A stretch of DNA of 19,299 nt, from NCBI GenBank assembly GCA_964538615.1, contig CAZIGK010000035.1:1-19299 (forward strand), read 5' to 3'. The stretch comes from CAZIGK01 sp964538615. Lineage in GTDB: Bacteria > Pseudomonadota > Alphaproteobacteria > Rickettsiales > RI-342. Position 1 is the first letter of the stretch. Every line of letters starts with the position of its first letter. Of the stretch, positions 1-7,736 are shown one piece after another. The notes beneath the pieces are model-generated. The model did not search any database. It saw only the letters and a program-made list of their open reading frames with translations, and had not been told where the DNA came from. The position numbers and the translations under genes were made by a program.

Positions 1-140
1 AAAGCCCCTCTCGTTTCACTCGCTAAAGGCTCGCACTCCTGTGCTCGCTTCTTGTCCCTCGCAAATATTATTCCTTGGCTCCATTCGGCTTGCTAGCCTC
101 ACTGCGCGTCGGGGCTAAAGCCCCTCTCGTTTCACTCGCT
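1..140 (-). repeat. Tandem hairpin repeat array, left copy (116-base period)
   Basis: A 24-base segment at 1-24 recurs exactly at 117-140, giving a 116-base period cut by the window edge. Read on the minus strand, the unit is a chain of small hairpins separated by conserved GAG...CGA spacers. The stems are GGGGC/GCCCC with loop TTTA (111-124), GGCT/AGCC with loop AGCA (87-98), and GCAC/GTGC with loop AGGA (33-44). The whole unit aligns with 19181-19299 on the plus strand, so the two ends of the window carry inverted copies of one family. The array starts about 34 bases past the mfd stop codon and reads in the same direction as mfd. No transposase or open frame of any length accompanies it. 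What it does is unknown. That it is a repeat is certain; that it is selected for structure is inferred from paired stem changes. Confidence 0.9.
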
Positions 141-173
141 TGTTCCTCTTGCCCTTGGGGAAGGGAGAATCCG

Positions 174-3100
174 TCATCCTTCAACCGCCAGCACCACCAC
201 CTGACGCAACATCTCTTCCACGGCTGACAGGCGTTTTTGTACCTCAGGTATGGCGCGCATCCACACTAGTTTCTGGTCTGAGCGCAGCTTGTAGAGCGTT
301 GGCTGCTTTTGTATCAACTGCAACAGCCCCATCGGGTTCGCAAAGCGATTCGCGCGAAAACTCACCACCGCGCCTTTGGCACCCATTTCCAGCTTCTCAA
401 TACCCGCCAACAAGCACATTTGCTTCAGGCGCACCGTAGCCAACAAGTTCTCCACTTCCTCCGGCACAGAACCAAAACGGTCCATCAATTCGGCGGTAAA
501 TTGCTCAATCTCTTCAGCATCCTTCAAGCCAGCTGCACGCTTGTATAAACCCATGCGCAAGGGCAAATCAGGCACATAAGCTTCCGGAATCAATACCGGC
601 AGGCCGCTGGCAATCTGTGGTGACCAATGCCCCTCCAGCTCGTCTCCATCCATATCCGGCGTCTGACGCTTGGCTTTCGCAACCGCTTCTTCCAGCATTT
701 GCTGGTAAAGTTCTACCCCCACTTCCTGAATCTGGCCAGACTGCTCATCTCCCAGCAAGTTCCCATATCCCCGAATATCCATATCATGGCTGGCAATACT
801 AAAGCCTGCACCCAGCATGTCCAATTGCTGCATCACCTCCAGCCGTTTTAAGGCGGTGGCGGTCAGGCTACGCGCATTAGGCAGCGTAAAATAGGCATAC
901 GCCCGGCTTTTGCCCCGCCCGACCCGGCCACGCAACTGGTAGAGCTGGCTCAGACCAAACCGCTCGGCCCGGTGTACCACCAGCGTATTAGCATTGGGAA
1001 CATCAATGCCGGATTCAATAATGGTGGTGCAAAGCAAAATATCAAACGCACCATCGTAAAAATCATTCATAATGGCATCCAGCTCAGTGGCGGCCATTTG
1101 TCCGTGCGCTATCACCGTTTTCATCTCCGGCACCAGTGTTTGCAACCGCCGGTGCACCTCCTCCAGATCACTGATACGTGGACAGACATAAAACACCTGC
1201 CCCCCCCGAAAATGCTCCCGCTGCAATGCTTCCCGAACCGTCACGCTATCATAGGGCATCACAAAGGTACGCACCGCCAACCTGTCCACGGGCGGGGTGG
1301 TAATCAGAGAAAGTTCTTTAATCCCCGTCATCGCCAGTTGCAGGGTGCGCGGTATAGGGGTGGCAGAAAGTGTCAACACATGCACTGAGGCACGTAAGCT
1401 TTTGATTTTTTCTTTTTGCTTCACCCCAAAATGCTGCTCTTCATCCACAATCAGCAGGCCAAGATTGGCAAATTGCACATCATTGCCCAGCAATGCATGG
1501 GTACCAATGACAATATCCACCTCCCCGTTTTTCAAGCCTTCTTTCACCGCCTTCACTTCCTTGGCGGGCACCAGACGGGAAAGATGACGAATGCGAAATG
1601 GCAAGCCCTGAAAACGCTCCAGAAAGTTTTTATAATGCTGCCGCGCCAGCAAGGTGGTAGGGGTGATAATGGCCACTTGTAAGCGTGGTGCCGCACCTTC
1701 CTGCGGGCAGGCCGCCAAAAACGCTGCCCGCAATGCCACCTCGGTTTTGCCAAAACCCACATCGCCACAAATCAACCGATCCATCGGACGACCCGCCGCA
1801 AAATCTTCCGTCACTTCTTCAATGGCGCGTAACTGGTCATCCGTCTCCGCGAAAGGAAAACGGGCACAAAACTCATCATACATCCCTTCCACCGGCTGAA
1901 CCACAGGTGCCTTGGCCAAGGCACGGTCTGCGGCAATTTTCAGCAATTCTTCCGCCGCCAGCTTAATGCGATGCTTCAGGCGGGCTTTGCGTTTCTGCCA
2001 CCCCACGCCACCCAGTTTATCCAGCGCAGCCTCGGCATCATCACTACCGTATCGGCTCAAAATATCAATGTTTTCAACAGGCACGAACAATTTATCATCA
2101 TCCGCATAGCGAATTTCCAGACAATCATGCGGCGGCATACCCCCAACCTGCATGGTCACCAACCCATGAAAACGGCCAATCCCGTGATCCTCATGCACCA
2201 CCAGCTCACCGGGAGCAAGGGTAGCAGCTTCGGCAAAAAATTGGTCAGATGCCTTCTTTTTCCGGGTCGTTCGGTTAATCCGGTCGCCAAAAATATCCCC
2301 TTCCGCTATCAAAGCCGTCGTGTGATGCTGAAAGCCATGCGCCAATGGCACCACCGCCAGCCCCACCGCTTTGGCAGAAAGTTTGGCCACCTCAGACATC
2401 TGGTTCACCTCCACCAGATGCAACTTTTGCCCCTCCAGCATTTTACGCAACCGTTCCCGTGCGCCGAGACTGCTGGCCGCCACGGCTACCCGCTTACCAC
2501 TCGCCTGCACATGCCGAATATGCATGGCCACTTCTTCCATCAAAGGCTGTCCGGTGCCGTGTTGCTGCCGTACGAGGGTAAATTGAGCCGCGGGTTGATA
2601 GTCTGCCTTACTGATGGCATCTGTAGGAAGAAAGACAGAAAATTGCGTCACCGCATGGCGTGCAAATTCCCCCAGAAAACTCTCCGGCGACAGATAGAGG
2701 GCATCCGGCGGCAGAGGGTGATATTGCTCCTCACCTAACGCACGGGCTTCCTGCATATCCCTGCGCGCCTGATAATAATCCTGCACCAGTTCCAGCCGTT
2801 CTTCATAGGCAGGCAACAAATGATCATCCAGAACCAGACGGCAATCCGCAGGCAAATAATCAAACAGGCTTTCCAGTTTCACGTGAAACAATGGCAACCA
2901 ATGTTCCATACCGGGGTAACGCCGCCCTTCCGAGATAGTCTGGTACAATGCATGCTGATGCGATGCCCCAAACATCTCACGGTAATGTTTCCGAAACCGC
3001 TGGATAGATTCCTCCTCCAGCACAACTTCCCCCGCAGGTAACAACTGAAATTGCTTCAGCGTATCCCGGCTTAACTGGCTGAGTGGATCAACAGAACGAA

Positions 3101-3668
3101 TTTCCTCAATTTCCTCGCCAAAACAATCAATCCGTACCGCCTCTTCCGCACCTGTCGGAAAAATATCCACCATGGAACCCCGCACGGCAAATTCCCCCGG
3201 CTCCATCACCTTCGATGCACGAATATACCCGTTATGGGTGAGAAATTGTACCAGCGTATCCCGATACAGTGCATCGCCCACCTTCACCACATAGCTTTGT
3301 TTTTTCATTGTTTCACGTGAAACAATCTTTTGACTGATGGCATTCAGCGTGGTGAGCACCAGCAACGGCGTTTTACCCGTATGCAGTGCAAGGCGGCTTA
3401 ATGCCTCTAACCGTTGACTGGTGGTATGCGCATTAGGCGATACCCGATCATAGGGAAGACAGTCCCATGCAGGAAAAACCACCGGGGAAATGCCGGGTAA
3501 AAAGAAAGGGATATTCGCGGCAAGCGCACGCATACGCGCTTCATCCCGCGCAATGAAAAGCACCGTTTTTTTTCCATCCCATAGCTCACTCAGGGCGCAG
3601 GCAAACGCACTTTCCGGCAGGTGCAGGCTATGAGAAACAGGGGAAACAGTAGCGTGTTTGGCAGACAT
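174..3668 (-). CDS. mfd: Transcription-repair coupling factor Mfd
   Basis: Mfd is a cytoplasmic DNA translocase that removes RNA polymerase stalled at lesions and recruits UvrA. The protein (1164 residues from this start; E. coli Mfd has 1148) has the expected order. An N-terminal UvrB-like part comes first (FPAWDCLPYDRVSP region). The RNA-polymerase-interacting domain follows (VVHEDHGIGRFHG). The helicase core has Walker A GDVGFGKTE near residue 640, a DEEQ box, LSATPIPRTLQ, and the VGRGKSRAYAYF motif VI region. A C-terminal TRCF domain ends the protein. The frame stays open upstream to an ATG at 3800, but the added 44 residues do not look like Mfd. A good promoter at 3703-3731 also lies inside that extension, so I chose the ATG at 3668. 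No clear ribosome binding site precedes either start. The gene contains two parS palindromes and a run of eight C on the plus strand (1200-1207, eight G in the coding strand). Confidence 0.97.
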   Translation of the reverse strand: MSAKHATVSPVSHSLHLPESAFACALSELWDGKKTVLFIARDEARMRALAANIPFFLPGISPVVFPAWDCLPYDRVSPNAHTTSQRLEALSRLALHTGKTPLLVLTTLNAISQKIVSRETMKKQSYVVKVGDALYRDTLVQFLTHNGYIRASKVMEPGEFAVRGSMVDIFPTGAEEAVRIDCFGEEIEEIRSVDPLSQLSRDTLKQFQLLPAGEVVLEEESIQRFRKHYREMFGASHQHALYQTISEGRRYPGMEHWLPLFHVKLESLFDYLPADCRLVLDDHLLPAYEERLELVQDYYQARRDMQEARALGEEQYHPLPPDALYLSPESFLGEFARHAVTQFSVFLPTDAISKADYQPAAQFTLVRQQHGTGQPLMEEVAMHIRHVQASGKRVAVAASSLGARERLRKMLEGQKLHLVEVNQMSEVAKLSAKAVGLAVVPLAHGFQHHTTALIAEGDIFGDRINRTTRKKKASDQFFAEAATLAPGELVVHEDHGIGRFHGLVTMQVGGMPPHDCLEIRYADDDKLFVPVENIDILSRYGSDDAEAALDKLGGVGWQKRKARLKHRIKLAAEELLKIAADRALAKAPVVQPVEGMYDEFCARFPFAETDDQLRAIEEVTEDFAAGRPMDRLICGDVGFGKTEVALRAAFLAACPQEGAAPRLQVAIITPTTLLARQHYKNFLERFQGLPFRIRHLSRLVPAKEVKAVKEGLKNGEVDIVIGTHALLGNDVQFANLGLLIVDEEQHFGVKQKEKIKSLRASVHVLTLSATPIPRTLQLAMTGIKELSLITTPPVDRLAVRTFVMPYDSVTVREALQREHFRGGQVFYVCPRISDLEEVHRRLQTLVPEMKTVIAHGQMAATELDAIMNDFYDGAFDILLCTTIIESGIDVPNANTLVVHRAERFGLSQLYQLRGRVGRGKSRAYAYFTLPNARSLTATALKRLEVMQQLDMLGAGFSIASHDMDIRGYGNLLGDEQSGQIQEVGVELYQQMLEEAVAKAKRQTPDMDGDELEGHWSPQIASGLPVLIPEAYVPDLPLRMGLYKRAAGLKDAEEIEQFTAELMDRFGSVPEEVENLLATVRLKQMCLLAGIEKLEMGAKGAVVSFRANRFANPMGLLQLIQKQPTLYKLRSDQKLVWMRAIPEVQKRLSAVEEMLRQVVVLAVEG
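2875..2890. other. parS: parS-like ParB binding site (15 of 16 bases)
   Basis: AGTTTCACGTGAAACA matches the widely conserved chromosomal parS sequence TGTTTCACGTGAAACA at 15 of 16 positions. The 14-base core at 2876-2889 is a perfect palindrome. It lies within mfd, where it encodes part of FHVKL. ParB binds such sites near the replication origin and spreads to organise chromosome segregation. The second site 432 bases away makes a chance match much less likely. Confidence 0.8.
3307..3326. other. parS: parS site, perfect consensus, 20-base palindrome
   Basis: ATTGTTTCACGTGAAACAAT is a perfect 20-base palindrome containing the exact 16-base parS consensus at 3309-3324. It sits in the mfd coding sequence, read there as VSRET, a peptide seen where parS falls in a coding frame in this phase. 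Together with the site at 2875-2890 it suggests that this locus is a ParB loading zone, normally found close to the chromosome origin. parA and parB themselves are not in the window. Confidence 0.9.
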
Positions 3669-3702
3669 GGCAGAAGCTTTGCGGCAGTGAGAAAAGGTGG
3701 AT

Positions 3703-3731
3703 TTTGTACCAGTTGCTACGCAGACTGGCAA
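3703..3731 (-). promoter_or_regulatory. Probable sigma70-type promoter of mfd
   Basis: On the minus strand, TTGCCA (3726-3731; 5 of 6 to TTGACA) is followed after exactly 17 bases by TACAAA (3703-3708; 4 of 6 to TATAAT). Transcription would start near 3696, leaving a leader of about 28 bases before the ATG at 3668. This placement is the main reason for preferring that start codon over the one at 3800. Confidence 0.6.
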
Positions 3732-3847
3732 GGCAGGGTTGACACATGCCACCGCTCCACATGACGCATGCACAACGCCTGCAACTCCATTAGAAGCCAT
3801 AAAACTGCTATGGATTTTTAACGCTTTTCTGGCATAATTTTAGGGTT

Positions 3848-4603
3848 ATGCAGCCGATATCATTTGCTTCCACATTGGCCAACACTGCCTTCTCTGCGCG
3901 AGGGGGTGTAGCAGCGCGTGCCAATGCCAGCGCTCTGCAAACGCCTGTGCCGCCCGTCTCTGCCATCCGACAACGGGCGCAGGAAGCCCATTTAGAGGCG
4001 GATATTCAGCAGTTTGCCGCAGAAGCTGGTGTGGGCGCCAATATCAGCGTCACCTACCGCTACACTGTGGGGCCGGATGGCCAGCTACAACTGGCGGGCG
4101 CGGAAGTTCGTTCCTCGGAACGGATACTCAAAGACAGTCATGGCAACAGAGTAAACAATGCCCCGTACGGGCAGGCAGGTGGGCTGGATGCCCGCTTAGC
4201 ACCGTTAAGCCAGCTTTCCAGCGATGCCTTGAAAGCACTACAGGAAGAAAATGCCAGCGATAGCGCCTTTACCGCCCGGCTGAAAGCGCGGGATCTGGCG
4301 GTGCGGGTGCATGAAGGGCTGCATCTGGATGCTGCTGGTGGACTGGTGCAGGATGGGCCGGAATACACCTTCCAGCGCGGGCCGGATGGAAATTATTACG
4401 CCGTGGGAGGGGATGTAGACGTGCAGGCTTCTGCCACCCATGATCCACAAAAAGCCCGCCGTGATGCACTGGGCCTGCAACTGGCGGCCACTGCTCCGGC
4501 GGATGCCTCCGCAGCGGATATGGCTGTGGCCACCACAAGCGCCTTCCGCGCAGCGGGTATTTACGCGCAAAGCCGCCAGCCCTTGCTGGATATTGCCGCG
4601 TAA
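3848..4603 (+). CDS. Putative metalloprotease, CJM1_0395 / SprA-related family
   Basis: This 251-residue protein carries the hallmark of the SprA-related (CJM1_0395-type) putative metalloproteases. An HEGLH zinc motif (HExxH form, residues 155-159) follows VRV. After it come a GPEYTFQRGPDGNYYAVGGDV segment, which fits family wording such as GPSYTYQTGPDGKRYAVGGEV, and a C-terminal DASAADMAVA segment. Histidines 155 and 159 would bind zinc and Glu156 would be catalytic. The substrate is unknown. There is no obvious signal peptide; the first 60 residues are Ala-rich and low in complexity. It starts 47 bases from the 5' end of the longest mfd frame, divergently, and about 180 bases from the chosen mfd start. 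The ribosome site is weak (AGGG at 3842-3845, very close to the ATG). A CATAAT at 3833-3838 could be a -10 box but has no clear -35. Family call is fairly confident; function is not established. Confidence 0.75.
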   Translation: MQPISFASTLANTAFSARGGVAARANASALQTPVPPVSAIRQRAQEAHLEADIQQFAAEAGVGANISVTYRYTVGPDGQLQLAGAEVRSSERILKDSHGNRVNNAPYGQAGGLDARLAPLSQLSSDALKALQEENASDSAFTARLKARDLAVRVHEGLHLDAAGGLVQDGPEYTFQRGPDGNYYAVGGDVDVQASATHDPQKARRDALGLQLAATAPADASAADMAVATTSAFRAAGIYAQSRQPLLDIAA

Positions 4604-4706
4604 GTCACCTGCCTGCTACCCCCTATTCCATAAAAACTACTGCACGGGTTGGCATGCTATGCTATAGCAATGGCTTGTCCTTATCTGTTCGGATGATCGT
4701 GTTACC

Positions 4707-5510
4707 ATGCCTGCTGCCCCTCACCTCTCCCTACCGACAACCATGCGCATCAACTGGCTGGGCATGGCCACGCTGTACCGGCGGGAAGTCTGGCGGTTTC
4801 TGAAAGTCTGGAACCAGACATTGCTGGCGCCCATGGTCAACGGACTATTGTTTTTGGCCATTTTTTCTCTGGCGTTGGGTGGGCATATGCGCACCATTCA
4901 TGGCCTGCCATTTGACCTGTTCATTGCCCCAGGGTTGATCAGCATGGCGGTCATGCAAAATGCCTTCGCCAATAGCTCCTCCTCCCTCATGTTATCCAAA
5001 ATGCAGGGGGTGATTATTGATCTGCTCATGCCACCGTTGAATGCAGCGGAAATTACGGGCGCTATAATGCTTGGAGGAATCACCCGTGGTCTGTTGGTGG
5101 GGGTGGTATCGTTTGCTGCCCTGTGGGTCTTTGTCCCCATGCACATTCATCACCCTTTGGTATTACTGTATTTTTTGCTCATGGCATCGGCATTCATGGC
5201 GTTAATGGGTTTATTGTGCGGTTTGTGGGCGCATACGTTTGACCAGATGTCTGCCCTGACCAATTATATCATTACGCCGCTTACCTTTTTGTCCGGCACG
5301 TTTTATTCCGTCCGGCAATTGCCGGATATGTGGTTTACGGTCAGCCAGTATAACCCGTTTTTCTATATTATTGACGGTATGCGCTATGCCCTGACCCATG
5401 CGCATGATGGATCATTGGTGGTGGGAATGATCTATGTTGCGGTATTGGATGCACTGTTGGTCTGTGCGTGTGTTTATGTTTTGCATAAAGGCTACCGCCT
5501 GAAAGCGTGA
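4707..5510 (+). CDS. ABC-2 type transporter permease
   Basis: This 267-residue integral membrane protein belongs to the ABC-2 permease family (YadH/NodJ type), which exports polysaccharides, lipids or drugs with a partner ATPase. About six hydrophobic segments are visible, roughly at residues 43-60, 70-90, 118-142, 148-172, 184-202 and 238-258. The ABC-2 signature region is present as PLTFLSGTFYSVRQLP, followed by NPFFYIIDGMRYAL. No ATP-binding subunit lies on either side, so the partner must be encoded elsewhere. The gene stops about 80 bases before argD on the same strand and may be transcribed with it. The start is uncertain: neither ATG 4707 nor ATG 4743 has a good ribosome site, and 4743 would remove a polar 12-residue tail. 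Confidence 0.85.
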   Translation: MPAAPHLSLPTTMRINWLGMATLYRREVWRFLKVWNQTLLAPMVNGLLFLAIFSLALGGHMRTIHGLPFDLFIAPGLISMAVMQNAFANSSSSLMLSKMQGVIIDLLMPPLNAAEITGAIMLGGITRGLLVGVVSFAALWVFVPMHIHHPLVLLYFLLMASAFMALMGLLCGLWAHTFDQMSALTNYIITPLTFLSGTFYSVRQLPDMWFTVSQYNPFFYIIDGMRYALTHAHDGSLVVGMIYVAVLDALLVCACVYVLHKGYRLKA

Positions 5511-5590
5511 AGATACCAAGAACAAAAGATTTTCGTGACGCCATAATTCTGCTAAAGAACATGGCCTGATGGTTGTTTGTCGGAACCTGT

Positions 5591-6778
5591 ATGTTTGCAA
5601 CGCCGAAACATTTATTGCCAGTTTATCAACGCTCTACCATAGAAGTAGCGCGCGGAGAAGGCGTGTATTTATACGACACGGCTGGGAGGCAATATCTGGA
5701 TTTTGCCAGCGGCATTGCTGTAAACTCTGTGGGACATTGCCACCCGCATGTGGTGCAGGCATTGGTACAGCAGGCCGGACAATTGTGGCATAGCTCCAAT
5801 TTATACCGCATCCCCGGACAGGAACGGCTGGCCGAACGCCTATGCGACCTGAGCGGGCTGGATGTGGCGTTTTTCTGTAACTCCGGCGTGGAAGCAGTGG
5901 AAGCCGCCATCAAAATGCTGCGGCGGCATTTTTACAGCAAAGGAAGCAAACGCTACCGTATTATCACCATGCGGGAAGGTTTTCATGGCCGCAGCATGGC
6001 CGCCATTTCCGCCACGCAGCGCCCCGGTATCTGTGAAGGGTTTGGTCCATTACTGGAGGGGTTTGACCCTGTACCGTACAACGATGTAGCTGCGCTGGAA
6101 GCCGCTATTGGCGACGAAACTGCCGCTATTATGCTGGAACCCATTTTGGGGGAAGGCGGCGTACATGTGGCCACAGATGCCTATTTGCAGGCCATTCGGC
6201 GGCTGTGTGACCAGCACGGCTTGTTAATGGTGTGTGATGAGGTGCAATGCGGTGTTTCCCGCACGGGGAGGTTTTTTGCCTATGAGTATGCAGGGATTAA
6301 ACCGGATATTATCACCATGGCGAAAGGGATTGGCGGAGGCTTTCCGTTGGGGGTATGTCTTTCTACCCGTGATGCCGCCGTGGGCATGACCCGTGGCAAA
6401 CATGGTGGTACCTATGGAGGAAACCCGCTGGCCATGGCGGTCGGCAATGCGGTACTGGATATTGTGAGCCATGCGGATTTTTTAGCGCATGTGCTTGAAA
6501 TGGGAAAAGAATTGCGGGTCGCCTTGCAGGAATTGGTTGCCGCGCACCCAGCTATTTTACGGGGGTTGCGCGGGAAAGGCTTGATGTTGGGCGTGCAAAC
6601 CGTTATCGAAAACACTGCCGTGGTGGAAAGCTGGCGTAGTCGAGGTTTGCTTTCTGTACCGGCAGCGGAGAATATTATCCGTCTGGTGCCGCCGCTGGTG
6701 CTGGAGCCTGTTCATATACAGCAAGCGGTGGAAATGATTGAACAATCTTGTCAGGAGCTGGAGCGCGATGTTGCGTAA
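5591..6778 (+). CDS. argD: Acetylornithine aminotransferase
   Basis: This is a PLP-dependent class III aminotransferase that makes N-acetylornithine from N-acetylglutamate semialdehyde in arginine synthesis. It may also act as succinyldiaminopimelate aminotransferase in lysine synthesis, as known for ArgD. Length is 395 residues, normal for the family. Visible motifs are GIAVNSVGHCHP, NSGVEAVEAAIKM, DEVQCGVSRTG, and the PLP lysine K245 in MAKGIGGGFPLG. The frame is open upstream to a TTG at 5573, but ATG 5591 gives the usual ArgD N-terminus and has GGA at a workable distance. Its last 11 bases overlap argF, so the two are translationally linked. The direct argF neighbour supports argD over other class III aminotransferases. 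Confidence 0.93.
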   Translation: MFATPKHLLPVYQRSTIEVARGEGVYLYDTAGRQYLDFASGIAVNSVGHCHPHVVQALVQQAGQLWHSSNLYRIPGQERLAERLCDLSGLDVAFFCNSGVEAVEAAIKMLRRHFYSKGSKRYRIITMREGFHGRSMAAISATQRPGICEGFGPLLEGFDPVPYNDVAALEAAIGDETAAIMLEPILGEGGVHVATDAYLQAIRRLCDQHGLLMVCDEVQCGVSRTGRFFAYEYAGIKPDIITMAKGIGGGFPLGVCLSTRDAAVGMTRGKHGGTYGGNPLAMAVGNAVLDIVSHADFLAHVLEMGKELRVALQELVAAHPAILRGLRGKGLMLGVQTVIENTAVVESWRSRGLLSVPAAENIIRLVPPLVLEPVHIQQAVEMIEQSCQELERDVA

Positions 6779-7706
6779 AGGAATGCGTCATTTCCTGGAT
6801 GTGAAGGATTTTACAAGCGCGGAATTGCGTGGATTGCTGCGCATGGCGGCATCTCTGAAAGCAGATGAAAAGGCGGGGGGCACGCTGAAAGCCCTGTCTG
6901 GCCGCACATTAGCCATGATGTTTGAGAAACATTCCACCCGTACCCGTGTGTCGTTTGACCTCGCCATGCGGCAATTGGGTGGCTATTCCATGGAGTTGAA
7001 CCAGCAAAACATGCAAATGAGCCGGGGCGAAACCATGGCGGATACGGCGCGGGTTCTCTCCCGCTATGTCGATGCGATCATGATGCGCGCCAATAGCCAT
7101 GAAACGCTGCTGGAGCTGGCGCAATATGCGACAATTCCCGTCATTAATGGCCTCACGGATAAATCTCACCCTTGTCAGGTTCTGGCAGATATTCTGACCT
7201 TTGAAGAGCATAAAGGTGCCATTGCGGGGCGCAGCATTGCCTGGGTGGGGGATGCCAACAATGTATGCACCTCCTGGGTACATGCAGCGATGCTGTTGGG
7301 CTTTCACCTGCGCATTGCTTCACCTAAGGCTTACCAGCTTTCTGCCGAGACACGGGCATGGATGGAGCAACAACAGGCAACGGCCAGCGGCAGCGTAACA
7401 GAACTGACCGATGCAGCAGAAGCCGTGCAAGGTGTGGATGCCGTGGTAACGGATACCTGGGTTTCTATGGGGGATGCGGATGCAGACGCACGACATGCGG
7501 CGCTGAAGCCTTATCAGGTGAATACAGACCTGATGGCGAAGGCAAACGAAGGCGCTATTTTTATGCATTGTCTGCCCGCTCATCGGGAAGAGGAAGTAAC
7601 CGCCGAGGTGATGGACGGCAAACAATCGGTCGTATGGGATGAGGCGGAAAACCGCCTGCATGCACAAAAAGCCGTATTGTTATTCTGTCTGAATGCAGAT
7701 TACTAA
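6768..7706 (+). CDS. argF: Ornithine carbamoyltransferase
   Basis: This enzyme joins carbamoyl phosphate and ornithine to form citrulline in arginine synthesis. The protein has 312 residues, normal for the family. The carbamoyl-phosphate loop STRTR is at residues 56-60, HPCQVLAD in the middle, and the ornithine-binding HCLP at 267-270. The start is ATG 6768, inside the end of argD, with AGGAG at 6753-6757 and GGAG at 6760-6763. The frame extends upstream to 6738 through a TTG, but that would cut deep into argD without a better ribosome site. A 30-base gap leads to hslO. Confidence 0.95.
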   Translation: MLRKGMRHFLDVKDFTSAELRGLLRMAASLKADEKAGGTLKALSGRTLAMMFEKHSTRTRVSFDLAMRQLGGYSMELNQQNMQMSRGETMADTARVLSRYVDAIMMRANSHETLLELAQYATIPVINGLTDKSHPCQVLADILTFEEHKGAIAGRSIAWVGDANNVCTSWVHAAMLLGFHLRIASPKAYQLSAETRAWMEQQQATASGSVTELTDAAEAVQGVDAVVTDTWVSMGDADADARHAALKPYQVNTDLMAKANEGAIFMHCLPAHREEEVTAEVMDGKQSVVWDEAENRLHAQKAVLLFCLNADY

Positions 7707-7736
7707 TCGCCTTATCCTACCGGAAAGCCTGACACC

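Noticed and set aside
1..140. CRISPR array
   Set aside because: The repeated unit is a continuous 116-base tandem element with internal hairpins; there are no regular short repeats alternating with unique spacers, and no cas gene is present.
1..140. parS half-sites (GTGAAAC on the minus strand) in the left array
   Set aside because: Only seven bases of the palindrome are present, and the matching right-hand unit reads GTGCTAAC, so the half-site is not kept.
1200..1207. Phase-variable homopolymer (eight C) in mfd
   Set aside because: The run encodes conserved glycines in a housekeeping gene and the frame is intact; eight bases alone do not show phase variation.
1971..2738. 255-codon plus-strand open frame within mfd
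   Set aside because: It is antisense to the well-conserved Mfd helicase region and its protein is His/Arg-rich low-quality sequence with no recognisable domain.
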